From the NCBI RefSeq assembly GCF_963678635.1, contig NC_087066.1:49349581-49409580 (forward strand): a stretch of DNA of 60,000 nucleotides, read 5' to 3'. The stretch is from Symsagittifera roscoffensis (taxonomy: Eukaryota; Xenacoelomorpha; Acoela; Convolutidae). The number at the start of each line of letters is the position of its first letter. Position 1 is the first letter of the stretch. The translations under genes and the position numbers were made by a program. Below the pieces are notes generated by a model that was not told where the DNA came from, searched no databases, and saw only the letters and a list, made by a program, of their open reading frames with translations. This document shows, piece after piece, positions 1-10,770 of this stretch.

Positions 1-2040
1 AATTAAATACTAAAATACATATTCAGTTAGAAAGGGAACGATACATAAATTCTAACAGCAATCCCGGCTTCGATATGGATCTCAATTATGCTTTGAATCG
101 ATTAATCAATCGTTTTAAATTAGAAGCCTATCACCCTATAAAAAAAATGTACTCCATAACTAATTCCCTTCATAAATCTATGTCCCAGCAAAATATCTGA
201 CAGCAAAATTACAAACCCCCCAGTTAGATGACTATACTGAACAAATTCAGCGCAGTCATATCCATGAAACGCATCAAATCCGGGAGCTGAAAAAACAAAT
301 CCACTATTTGAAAACAAAAAATCACCAACTTATAGCCCGGTTGGAAGGAAAATTGTAAAAAAATTTATCCTTTCATTTAAACATTTATTCTTTCGTTTTA
401 TATAGCTATGTAGTATAGCTATTAATTTCCTTTCTCAACAATTTTGACTTTTATAAAAAACACAAAAAATACCCCCTTTGTATGAACCAGTCCTCCCCTT
501 ATTACGCGTATGGACATCTACTTCACATACTTCAGAAAAAAAGGAGACTTCGGAAAAAGAATGTTCAAGGAATAAAACTAACCTTCAAACTTTTGAGAAA
601 CAAATAATTTTGATGTATTTAATTTTATAGTTAAATCCCTTGGTTGTGTAAACTCTATTTTGATTTATAAATGTAACTGATGTGTTTATATTCATTCAAG
701 CCTGACTCAAAGTATCAGTTGTTCAAAAACATCTGCTACCTGTAATACCAACAAACTATTGAACCAACTTTATGAGATTGAAAGAAAAAGCTTCGATCGA
801 TCAACAATTACCCCACTATTCAAGTGAAAGTAATAAAAATGAAAGTTTCAGTTTTTTTCCTCTCCAAATAGGAGGATGGATATGTTCTGATTTCAAATAG
901 AAACAGAAACATGAATTATTTTATTGCGTTCACAAAATGTGACGCGCCGCCACCACAAAAGAAATATGTTTTTATTCCCTTGCAAAAGGAAGGGAAATGC
1001 TATTGGAATAATTCGTATAACGTTTTAAGCATTGGGAATTGAAACGACTATTCTCATTCAAAGCGAATATTAACGATTCCTCTCGTAAAATACGAGCATA
1101 CGAAACCTTCTTCTCGTAAAATACGAATCTACGAATAGAGAATACGAAGTTAAGAAGTAACTTCTCATTTGATACGAAAAGTGGCGTGATTTCCCCATCT
1201 GAGTATAAATAGAAGCTCAAAACTACGGGAATTCATTCCCAACAATAACTCTTCTAACACCAACACCAATCTCTTCAACCACCCCCAACCAATCTCTAAA
1301 ATAATATCTACTCTCAGTAAAAATATATCTAATCTCACCGTTAAAATAGATATTGAGTCAAAAGGCAATTTGCTGTAAATTCATACTAACTTCTTTTCTA
1401 ATAAAATATTTATCAGCGAATTTTAGATTTACTTTCTAAGATGGAAAGTAGAAAGGACCCTTTATTCCTAGCAAGCGTTTTGTCCGACGTATATAGTTTT
1501 TGCTAGCGTAATATAACTTCAAATATAATCTACCGTCCGGCGCATCTTGCGTATAGGCAACACAAGCTTGAGACGGCAATGTCCTGGGGGTTTAATCCGT
1601 GCCGGGACCTCTTCTTTTAACCTACAAGTTTTTTTTCCAGACTATTGTTCGTCTGTTTTTTTGTAGATTTTGATCCCGTATCACGGAATCTCTTTTTTAA
1701 AATGCAGCTTCCTTTATCTTTCCGAATACTAGTGGAAGTACTTTAGTAATAAAACTTTCATTTTTTTGAGTTTTTTGAAAGTATTTGCTTCGGCGTTCAA
1801 TGTGCACGAGTTTTGACATATGCGGTTATTAGAGGTTTTATTCTACGATTAATAAGAGTCAAACATTCTTTTTCGAATGCTCAAAACCAACTCCACGAGT
1901 CAATCTGTAAAAAACGTACATAAAGTAATCTTGTGTCAACTTCTTTTTCATTTTCTTTTTTTTTCTAGTTCCTTTTTCAATTTCATCGTTGGAAGTTATC
2001 TTTGCTATACTTCTTGAGTCATGCTGTTTTAGCCCTGTTG
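1..2040. other. Intergenic, AT-rich, no gene seen
   Basis: No coding similarity was found in either strand. There is a short repeated motif (TTCTCGTAAAATACGA at about 1075-1135, twice). A tRNA-like stretch at about 1535-1612 contains a B-box-like GGGTTTAATCC followed by GTGCCGGGA, probably a SINE fragment. Confidence 0.3.
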
Positions 2041-2131
2041 TATCGTAAGTGGTGCGAAGCTCAGCTTCGGCTCTGTGTAAAAAAAAACATTCCTAATGTT
2101 TCAAGCTTAGGTTTAGTCTCAACTCTGCGCC

Positions 2132-2450
2132 GTTCAGATCTTGCTCTGCTTCTTGCTGAACGGGCAGTTCTTCTTAATCAGCGGAAACAAAATTTTTGTA
2201 AATGTATAAAACAGTTCAGATCTTGCGCTGCTTCTTGCTGAACGGGCAGTTCTTCTTAATCAGCGGAAACAAAATTTTTGTAAATGTATAAAGCAGTTCA
2301 GATCTTGCTCTGCTTCTTCAGATCTTGCTCTGCTTCTTGCTGAACGGGCAGTTCTTCTTAATCAGCGGAAACGAAATTTTTTTTAAATTGTATAAAAAGA
2401 ACTGCCCGTCATTCAAAAAAAAATTTGAAAAGGTTTGTTTCCGCTGATTA
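2132..2450. repeat. 82 bp minisatellite (3 units) with inverted partner
   Basis: Three direct units begin at 2132, 2214 and 2296 (period 82). Each contains GAACGGGCAGTTCTTCTTAA and CAGCGGAAAC. The third unit has a 20 nt internal duplication. Immediately after, 2398-2450 carries the reverse complement of part of the unit (AGAACTGCCCGTCATTC and GTTTCCGCTGATTA), so the array ends in a foldback. Confidence 0.85.
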
Positions 2451-4199
2451 TTCACCACTAGTAATAATAATTTTTTAAAATGGTACTCCAGTCAAGACTA
2501 AAGTTGCAAAAATAATTTTCACCATTGAGTCCAATTTTGTATCCACTTTTTATTGAGTTTGTCTCCGTTTTTTGCCTGGTGCCTTTTTGAAAGTAACGCT
2601 TTCTCTTTTACTTTTTTTTTGTTTTTCGATTAAATTCCGAGTTGCGGAAGTATACTTCTGGTTCGTTCGGGGAAGCTCATTGTAAATCGTTCCAAAGTAG
2701 TGTGGCAGCGATTTTTTTATTCGATCCCTTTGGTCTACTGATTCTGCTGTTTTGTCTTATCGTTTCCTTTTATAATAAGGATGAGTTAATGGATTTTTAT
2801 GATTACTCAATCATCTCCAAAGCCTGCATTAGATTTTTTTACCTTGTATATTGCTATTTCCACCGAAATTGTATTCATATATTTGTGTGCTATATCGTTG
2901 GTTGAGAAAGCAATGAATGAACTCTACTGTTATGCATAAACTAAGAATTCGATAGTTTCCTAGATCTGAAAGGATTGGTTTTTTAATTTGAAGTTCGTCA
3001 TTTTATCCTTTTTTAGAACGGCTTTTGCTTTTGAATCGCAAGTAGTGCGAAGTTAGCTTCGCCTCCGTGTAAAACAAATTCTTTTCGTATCTACATCTTT
3101 TATTGGAAGTACATTTTGCCACATTTCACTAAAAACTGCTAAAACAAATAAGGCATGAGTTTTCCATAAATTTATATCAATTCGAACAAGGTTAGTCAGA
3201 TGTCGTGTTAAAGTATCACGTAATCTTCTGTGCACATGGATTTACATGAAGTAATTCAAAAATGTACGGAAATGTTTTTGCCCTTGCGAGAGCAGGTGTC
3301 TTATAAGAGGAATTAGATTTTTCAAATGGAATTTTTTGAGCGTCAAAAAGTGTTGAGTGCGATTCCCGTCAGGGCGTGAATTTTTGGTGATTGATTTTTC
3401 AATGTTGATATTTCAATTCAAAGTTAAATGAGAGGCATCCTTATATTTCCAGTGACACAATATTGCACGTCTTAAAACTACTTCTCTGCAACGATGAATC
3501 GATCGTGAACTGAGAAATCGAATTTTTTCTTAACGTTTTTATTAAAACGCAATATCCCCAGAAAACTAGAAGAAATTGGCTGATCATTTTGTCAACTGTT
3601 ACTATAGTTTGGTTAAAACCAATTAACTAAGTTAAGTTTCTTTTTCTTCATACTACAAGTTAAACAACTTTTTTTCATTTTTTCCCTGCTGATCACCTCA
3701 ATGCGAGTCTGTCATTATTTCGCTAAAAATTCTCGAAGACAAAGAAATCGCAAAAATTAGATCCCCAAAAATTTTTATTTTTTTTTAAATTTGGATGAAA
3801 ATCGCGAAAACTAGAAGGAATTAGAGGGTCATGCTTGAACCTCTACTCAAAATGGGTTTTCTGATAGGATCAAAAAATTGGTAGTATAATGTAAAATAAT
3901 CGAGAACTGAAATCTAATTTAGAACAATGAATGACTTGATTCATATTATATATATGAAATGACTTGATCAACTTCTACTACATCTTCCTCTATATAGTTT
4001 CCTCTATATAGGGAGCTATCATAGTGAAATTTATGATAAAGAAGAGTTATGTTTCTAGTTTATTTTCAGTTGAGGATTCTTTCTATCGTGTAGGAAGTAT
4101 CTAGCTTCATTCGCTGCAAGTAGCGCCTATGTCCAATCTCTGATTCTCTCAACTCATAAGTACTTCCATCAGAAGTGAGGTTGTCTTTAGGATCAGACG
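2451..4199. other. Intergenic, no gene seen
   Basis: AT-rich sequence with no supported coding region. It contains one copy of the short hairpin tail motif at about 3035-3075 (CGCAAGTAGTGCGAAGTTAGCTTCGCCTCCGTGT in degenerate form) and, near 3956, the short stretch shared with 10777 that may be Gypsy LTR remnant. Confidence 0.3.
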
Positions 4200-4289
4200 T
4201 TTGGTCAGCCTCTTTATAACACTGGTTAAACCCAGAACATCGTTGTTGCAGTTAGGAACTGTGATTTTGCGCTTATTTTATGCTCATCA

Positions 4290-4920
4290 TTCAATTGCTG
4301 AAGAAGAACAGTTTTTCTACCTGCAGGAGATAATTACTTTGCAACTTCGCCTCTGTAGATAACTTCTGTTTTCGGCGAGAATGTTGCTTCGTTAATGATG
4401 GTGGCTCTAATGTTTCTTCCATTTCAGCAGATCTTTCATAAAAACGAGATATGGTACTTCTTAACGTCAGTAGAATTCGCTGCACATAGTCCGTTGTTTT
4501 TCCCAAAAACGCCATGTCAACAATGCTTTTTCGAAGGTTTGAACAGCCTCTCAAAGCGAATATTTACGGTACGGGGGAAAATGCACGATCCCAAGCAATG
4601 TTTTCAAGCCAGCTGTTCAATTGCATTGATCTAAACTCTGGCGCATTGTCGCTTACCAGATACTTTGGGACACCAAGTTAATCAAAATGTCTTCTAGGAA
4701 CAGTTTTACTGTTTCTGATTTTCGATTTAGCAGGAAAAACATTCCGACTAGGCCGTAGCGTGACTCTGCGAACTCTATGTGCAAGCGTTCGAATGGTATT
4801 TCTGTTTTTGCTCATTGATGTTGTGCATCTGTATACTTTTATTTTTTGACTAAGATGTACCCACGTCGCAATTTCGCGATGAATTGGCCACATTGAGATT
4901 CCATTGCTGGCCAACGACTG
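4290..4920 (-). pseudogene. Gypsy integrase (broken)
   Basis: The - strand shows the catalytic core with ERLHIEFAES (normally W..[IL]HIDFAGP, so the first catalytic Asp is Glu here). About 60 residues on comes YLVSDNAPEF, the second catalytic Asp motif, then WLENIAWDRAFSPV. Stops and a frameshift near 4680 separate the parts, and a further 87-residue open piece follows at 4291-4554. The order after RT/RNase H is canonical for Ty3/Gypsy. Confidence 0.7.
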
Positions 4921-5229
4921 TTTTTTAACTGCTGTTATGTTTTATTGCTACGAAAGTGACAACCATCCACTTCCGAAATCTTTTTTTTTGCTGCACGTTC
5001 GTTTGGTTGCTTTTTCTGTGAAGCATCATTTCATCAGTTTTTTTTTTCTGCTGATTGCTATTTTTTTGAAGAAATCGTCACTGTGGTTTTTCCTTGAATT
5101 CATGTTGATCAATGCTTGAACAAAAATTAACAGTTATTGTTTCTTCGCTATTTTGTGACTGTTCAACATTTTTTCTTCGACACTGATTCGTCTGAAGAAG
5201 TCTGCATGTTAGAGCAGACTTGGGATGGT

Positions 5230-5370
5230 ACATTCTATACCATAATCCTTCTCCGTTATTTTTGTAGCCCATCGTTTCATTCGACTGATTTTGTTCTCAG
5301 AAATTTTCCCGTATGAATTTAGAAGAAACATAATAGGACGATATTCTGTTCGAAAGCTGAATTGACCAAT
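5230..5370 (-). pseudogene. Gypsy RNase H / tether remnant
   Basis: The - strand reads RPIMFLLNSYGKISENKISRMKRWATKI, matching the end of Gypsy RNase H (N.ISR..RWA..L), followed by a Tyr/Ile-rich strand. It lies between the RT and integrase pieces in the expected order and is too short and broken to function. Confidence 0.45.
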
Positions 5371-5775
5371 CAGGAATTGTTTGTTTTTCTACTGACCAAT
5401 TTATTGCTAAGCTTCTTTCTCACTCTGGATATACTTTCTCACTGCTGCATTCAATGTTCTAAATACTCCATTCAATGCAAATTGACTAGAGACTGTATAC
5501 AAAGTCAGCTCTTTTTTCAATCTCTCTCAGCCCAGACAACCATCGTTTTTTTCTCAGTTGACAAAGTGGTTCAACAATGCTTGAGTATGTTTTTATTGTT
5601 TTCGAGAACCAGTTGGTCAATACAAGCAGTCTATAACTATTTTTTTCTTTGTTGGAACTGAAGTAGTTTTCGAAACTTCCGCGTGGTCTGAATCAAGACT
5701 CACTCCGTCTGATGAGACGTTGTAGCCCAAAAACTAGACTTTCGCAAAATAAATTGAAATGGTGGTTTCTTTCGT

Positions 5776-6300
5776 TCAGTTCTGCACAATTTTATCCAAC
5801 GTTTCTTTATCAGCTGCTGGTATGAGAAATTCATCTTGATAGACTATCAACTGACTGAGTAAGGCTGGCCCAAAAATTTTCTCAAAAGTTTTCGGAAAAA
5901 TTGAGGGTGCAGTTTTAATTCCTCGTGCCAAACGTTTCAACTGATGCAGTCCCCATGAAGTAGTGATTGTTCCTATCTTTCGAATGCATGAAAGCAAACC
6001 AATTTGGAAGTAAGCGTCATTCAGATACGTTTTAACAAAGTATTTCGCTTTTTATTTTATTTTCGGAACACCATAAGATTCTTTCAAAATTGCTTTATTC
6101 ACTCCGTTTGCTTTGTAGTCACAACTGAGACGAATATTACCTTTTGTTTTCACTAGAACAAGTGGACTCGCATAATCAAATTCACGTTTCTTTGCTTTGA
6201 GAATTTCACAATTCACCATGCCATCAATGTGTTCTTTCATTTGATCACGCCACTTTACTGTCGCGTCTATAGTTAGTTTTATTACTGTCGAGGATCCGAC
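5776..6300 (-). pseudogene. Gypsy reverse transcriptase (broken)
   Basis: Two - strand pieces. 6052-6240 has ASPLVLVKTKGNIRLSCDYK, the SPIV-x-V..G.IR.C.DY block of Gypsy RT. 5776-5997 has the palm motif as VYQDEFLI, where active enzymes have Y-x-DD, so a catalytic aspartate has become glutamate. Frameshifts separate the pieces. Confidence 0.75.
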
Positions 6301-6308
6301 AATGTGTG

Positions 6309-6540
6309 TTACTTTCTGCTACTCACTGCTTGGAAGTAAATTGAGTCACCTATGATATCCTTGCCGATGAGTCCAAACAATTGCTGTGATTTCACAACAA
6401 TTACTTGGCATGGTAAGATGCGGTTCTTGAAGTGTAACAAGCAGTTCAAAACTCCAGGTTTCTTTACTTCCAACCCATTATTGAGTTTGAAGCTTGAATC
6501 TTTGATTCTGTTAGCTCTGCATTGCCAAGTTGCATCCACA
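6309..6540 (-). pseudogene. Gypsy aspartic protease region (broken)
   Basis: A 76-residue - strand open stretch between the gag knuckle and the reverse transcriptase. It includes NRILPCQVIVV and LFGLIGKDII, the C-terminal half of retropepsins (..LLGRDWL-like). The catalytic DTG is not intact here. The call rests on position and this end motif. Confidence 0.5.
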
Positions 6541-6689
6541 TGTTACTTGAAATGATCGTTTTTTGCTCCTGTATCGATGAGCATTCTGTTACCTTGTTTT
6601 TTATGATGATCCAGTTCCAAAGCAATCTCTTCTGTGTTTTTATCCAGGCGTATTTCATCACTATTTTCGTTATAAGCATTCATCTTGGT

Positions 6690-7134
6690 TCATGTGTACA
6701 TTCGAAGTAGCATGTTGTTTCGTGTTGCATTTTTATTGAAGTGTCCTAGCTTTCCACACTTGTTACTTGGTTTATGTTACGCTGCACATTGTCCTGGTTT
6801 TTGTTTCATAGTTTGTTATTACTATTCTTGGTACCATTTTTTCATTTTTTTGGTTGAACCTACCCATCACAGCATCACAGCACAGACTCTATCAGTCTCA
6901 TTACTCGTAGAACCAGTTAACTCGGCCATGTTCTCTAAGTTCTGCATAAATGATACTGCTTCATTCAATCACATTTTCTCCTTACACTGTATAGCATTAA
7001 TCATTGACTTTCATGGTCAGAATTCTGAATTCCAGTTTTTAACTGTGCCAATATTGTTTCGCTTTTGATGTCAGCTGATTTTTTCAATCCACCAATTCGA
7101 CAATCTTGTGCTCAAATTTTCTCCTCTACACAAA
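6690..7134 (-). pseudogene. Gypsy gag, C-terminal part with zinc knuckle remnant
   Basis: Resumes the - strand gag from the far side of the insertion. It has capsid-like helices ending in SFMQNLENMAEL and then a decayed CCHC knuckle (NKCGKLGHFNKNA, last Cys lost) near 6740-6790. It contains several stops. The knuckle sits where Gypsy nucleocapsid is expected, just before the protease. Confidence 0.55.
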
Positions 7135-7488
7135 TGTCGCTCAAAACTGTTTTGATATGCAGCTATAACAGAAAACTCGAATGAGAATCTTGTCAAAACT
7201 GGAGTTTTTCTTTTAGCCTATTATGAACAAAGTATGATACAATTTCTAATTGTCGTTTATATCTGATTGTGGAAATTATGTAGCTTAGAGTTGAAGAATT
7301 CCCTATCAATTGGAACTAATGAGTTTGCTACCATAATTGATATTTAATCAATGCATTCGTGGCACTTAGATGTAACATGATATGAATAGGCAATGACCCG
7401 TATTGTAAAATGTAATAAACGTAATATTATAGCAGTAGAGGATTAAAAACTTCAGCAGGAACTCACAAAAACGCGTCGAATCGTAACA
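7135..7488 (+). repeat. 5' LTR of the env-carrying element
   Basis: Starts TGTCGCTCAAAACTG and ends TCGTAACA (TG..CA). It aligns with 9900-10291 over most of its length, with substitutions and small indels. It has AATAAA within GTAATAAACGTA, which sets the + orientation and marks a probable R region. The divergence between the two LTRs says the insertion is old. Confidence 0.6.
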
Positions 7489-7722
7489 TCTAAGCACCAA
7501 TATCTGAATTAACAGTTGCTTCTCTCGGCTTGTTCGGGGGTAAAATTTTTGTTGGAAACTCAGAATGTAGGCTACTAGGAATTTTCGGATCATGCCAGAA
7601 AGCGAAAGAGAACGCAAAAAAAATTAAGCCTGTAGCTGATTTTCCGAGGCAGTAGCGACCGATAGATACCAACGATAAATTTTTCTCGTTAGCAAAGCGC
7701 GCAGAATTGAAAGCAAAGATGA

Positions 7723-8949
7723 ATGGTTTCTATTCAAAATCACAATTGGAAACTCATCGACGTACACTTAGACACAATCGCCCACAATATTCATATACTT
7801 GGAAACTGTGACCACCTTCTGTTGTCCCGACAGCAGAGCAACGTCAGCTACGACACATTTTCATCATTGCTTTCACTTGCTTACGCGAATATCATGACAT
7901 ACAGCAGCTTTGTATGCATTCCGGATGAACCTATTGACAGCTGTTCCGACACCTTTGGAGAAGCCATGCCGATGTCCTTATTTCCGAAAGACAGCCTGGC
8001 CCAATTTTTGAAGGTGGTAGCAGAAGAGGGAGTGAAGTCTGTGACCGACTTTCTCTTGCCATTCCATGAAATGAAATTACGAAGCCCAATTACTAAGTGA
8101 CACGATTACAATCAAGGAAGGACTGCTGATGACCCTTACGCTACCTCTCGCGAGTAGACAAAGAATATTCACAGTGTGCAAAGCGCATGCGAAAACAATG
8201 CCTGAGACAGAGTCTGTCCGTAGGTGGAAGATTGAAACTGAATATTTAGCAGTATCAGAGGATCAGATGGAAACGGGAACCATCAGGCCAGGACAATTAG
8301 ACAAAAGTATTTTATCAAACAAATACCGGAAATGTCACGAGAACATGGCAACGGAGATTGAACATTCGTCGTGCGTAACAAACTTATTTGTCAAAGGCCT
8401 ATTGGATGCGCTGAAGGTTTGCGACACAGAGAAAATGTTGCTTCCAATAAGATAAAAAGCACAGAATTTAAGATTTGGTGTGTGGCTGATCACCTCAGTA
8501 CACGATTTAAATAGCTTGTTGGAAACGAGTTCTTTGTCCGATTCAGACTGTACGACGTGAAAGTTCAAAGGCTGCAGAATTTGCCTAATTTCGCTGGAGT
8601 GCGGCAGAAAGATCATGAGATCACACATCAAGATACGAAGCGATCTATGCAGCTGTGAGCATATTCCTGCTCTTAGCTCAATTGATTGGACCGCTACCTT
8701 CAGTGGAGAAGTGCCAATGTACAACCAACAAGTAGACGCGAATATGGATATGCTTAGGAACGTTGGAGAAACTAACGAGAATAACCGTACCGGCATATTG
8801 AGGTTTTAGAGGACATTGCAAAACCAATCGGCGGAAATCAGAACACTAAAACCGAGCTTATGGAGACATTTGACAATCTGGACACTCTGAAACAAACAAT
8901 CATAATTCTACTATCAATGATTCTTCACATATTGTTCTTCTTCGTATAA
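7723..8949 (+). pseudogene. Env-like glycoprotein gene (broken, retroelement)
   Basis: Open pieces at 7723-8100, 8129-8455 and about 8802-8949 are linked by frameshifts; one lies near 8070-8100. The middle piece has a TLPLASRQ segment and several cysteines (CHE.., SCV..L, L.VC) like the ectodomain of Env-type proteins of invertebrate LTR elements. The last piece ends in a hydrophobic stretch of about 18 residues at about 8895-8946 and then a stop, as expected for a C-terminal membrane anchor. Position just upstream of the 3' LTR agrees with env. The exact family is uncertain, and the gene is not functional as it stands. Confidence 0.5.
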
Positions 8950-9899
8950 CATCTATACAGTAGATGAAAGACTCGTGCCACCATTACAGAAATCCGAAGA
9001 CTAAAAGACAAAGATACCAATGAAACCTGTAATGTGTGTAGACACGTCGAAACATGCGATAGTGGATGCAGGAAAACATAAAAACATAGTGACGATCAGA
9101 AACTAGTTTTCGGCGAGTGTACACTACTTAACGAACTTGACGCAGTGAAGATAGTAGAAGAATGCTTCAAGGGAACTATGACCCCAGCACTAACACGAAG
9201 CTCATACATGGCTAGCGTCAAGAAAGCTTATACATGGCTAGCGTCAACATAAACGCGAGAGATTAAATTGTTGAACAACACAATGAACAAAATATTAAGA
9301 GCAAAAGGTGCAAGCGACGGGGATTTGGACAATCGGAAATGTACTAAGCAGTGCACCGAAAGAACACTTAAACAATTAAACTTCAAGAAAACAACTATTA
9401 TAAACAAATCAAACCTCGAGAACATTTAAATGTCGAAACAACAACAAAAACGGTAAAAACCAGCAAACCGGCAAAAAGGTTTTAATAGTAAAATTGAAGA
9501 ATGGTTGAATTGTATTATTTAGTTCTTGAAATCTGTGTGACTCACCTGGGTAAATGTAAACTATTTTTTTTACTAATCCCAACGAATATTAAATGTTATA
9601 TCAACAAGTATTTTTCTTCTTCATTTCAATTAGACAGTGACGGCACTACATATTTTAGAAGGAAGACGTCTGATGGCTACTACAGCTTGATGAATTTGGT
9701 TCACGACATGTATAAATTTGGTGGACTATATTTTTTGTGAATCTTCTTCATTACGTATCAATTTTCTGATCTGCGGGCAAGAAATTTTGAGCTGGGGAGT
9801 GTGACGTTGATTGAAAATACTGACCTTTGCGAATAATTTGTAATATCACACCAACCTCAGAATAATCTTCAACTGTTTGAAACGTTTGTTCGGCACAAA
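8950..9899 (+). other. Env-to-LTR interval without a supported gene
   Basis: Sequence of element-like composition between the env-like stop and the 3' LTR. It holds a short coding-looking stretch around 9100-9240 with stops, and a local direct repeat (ATACATGGCTAGCGTCAA at about 9206 and 9229). Nothing recognisable is encoded. Confidence 0.3.
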
Positions 9900-10291
9900 T
9901 GTCCCCAAAACTGTTTTGATATGCAACTATAACAATGAAAACTCAAATGAGAGTTTAAACTTAACTGGAATTTTCCTACTAGCCTATAATGAACTAAAGT
10001 ATATTGGAATTTTTAGTTTTCTTTTAGATCTGAATGTTGAAATGATGTAACCTAGGGTTAAAGATTTTCCTATGAATGTGAACTAATGACTTTGAAACTG
10101 TAATTGATATATAAATAATGCATTCGTGGCACTTTTAATGCAACATGTAAATAGCCCATGACCCGTACCGTAGAAAGTAATAAACGTATACTTATGGTCA
10201 GTAGAGAATTGAATTGTTATATTACGAAATTGACTCCCTGTTCAGTAGAAAACTTGAGCAAGAACCAAGAAACACGTATTCAATCGTAACA
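9900..10291 (+). repeat. 3' LTR of the env-carrying element
   Basis: Starts TGTCCCCAAAACTG and ends AATCGTAACA, sharing long blocks with 7135-7488 (for example AATGCATTCGTGGCACTT and AATAAACGTA). It is about 40 bp longer, with extra sequence near its 3' end. It directly abuts the Gypsy gag remainder at 10292. Confidence 0.6.
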
Positions 10292-10763
10292 TTTTTGCAA
10301 TAAGTCAATTGTTGCTTAAGTAGTTAGCAAATTTATTTAAATCGTAAATGGTTTCACATGAGTTTTGCAAAAATCAGTTTCTTCCGTGGCTCCGAATAAA
10401 GAAGAACAGCTTTTTCCATTTCTTTGAAAGTCATTTCATTTATATTCCTCGGTTGCACAGTGTGCATCAATTTTTCCAGTGCTGATTTTCCAATGGACGT
10501 GAAGAAATTTGGCTATTTGATAGTCGGCCTGGTCATCGTCAGTTGCTTCTTTATCGATGTGTTTCTTTACGCTACTTTTAGCGCGAAACTGTATCAACCA
10601 GACTCGTGCTTTTTCAATTTCGTGTAGCATTAGTTCGGTTTTTTTGTCGCAGTGCCATGATATACCAACTGATTGGAGAGAATGTGAATCACTTTTTTTC
10701 CTGCTAGTTCACATATTGGCAAACGGGCTGAATTAATCGTCGAAACCTTATTTAGTTCCATGA
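10292..10763 (-). pseudogene. Gypsy gag, N-terminal part (broken)
   Basis: The - strand frame begins with a Met near 10763 (MELNKV..) and, after a stop, continues through a 64-residue open stretch (10436-10630). It then reads TFKEMEKAVLLYSEPRKKL, which fits the Gag capsid pattern in which an aromatic-rich helix is followed by P-[RK]-K-x-I. It is cut off by the inserted LTR element at 10291 and resumes at 7134. Confidence 0.55.
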
Positions 10764-10770
10764 TGAGTCA

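Larger units (their letters stand above)
7135..10291 (+). mobile_element. LTR element with env-like gene only, nested in Gypsy gag
   Basis: Two similar LTR-like blocks (7135-7488 and 9900-10291) flank 2.4 kb of internal sequence. The internal part holds a broken envelope-like gene on the + strand and no recognisable gag, protease, RT or integrase. The element separates the two halves of a - strand Gypsy gag, so it is a later insertion. A clean target duplication was not found. It may be a deletion derivative or a copy of a spliced env transcript. Confidence 0.6.
4200..10770 (-). mobile_element. Decayed Ty3/Gypsy LTR retrotransposon, interrupted
   Basis: Read on the - strand, pieces appear in the order of a Gypsy element: gag N-terminus, (foreign insertion 7135-10291), gag C-terminus with zinc knuckle, aspartic protease region, reverse transcriptase, RNase H/tether, integrase. 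All are broken by stops and frameshifts. A similar 27 nt stretch near both ends (GAAAT..CTTGA.CAACTTCTACTACATC at about 3956 and 10777) may be what is left of its LTRs, but full LTRs could not be aligned. Domain content is like the K02A2.6-type elements common in invertebrates. Confidence 0.75.

Noticed and set aside
6685-7068. 127-codon + strand open frame
   Set aside because: It is the complement of the - strand Gypsy gag; hydrophobic only because it is antisense to that sequence.
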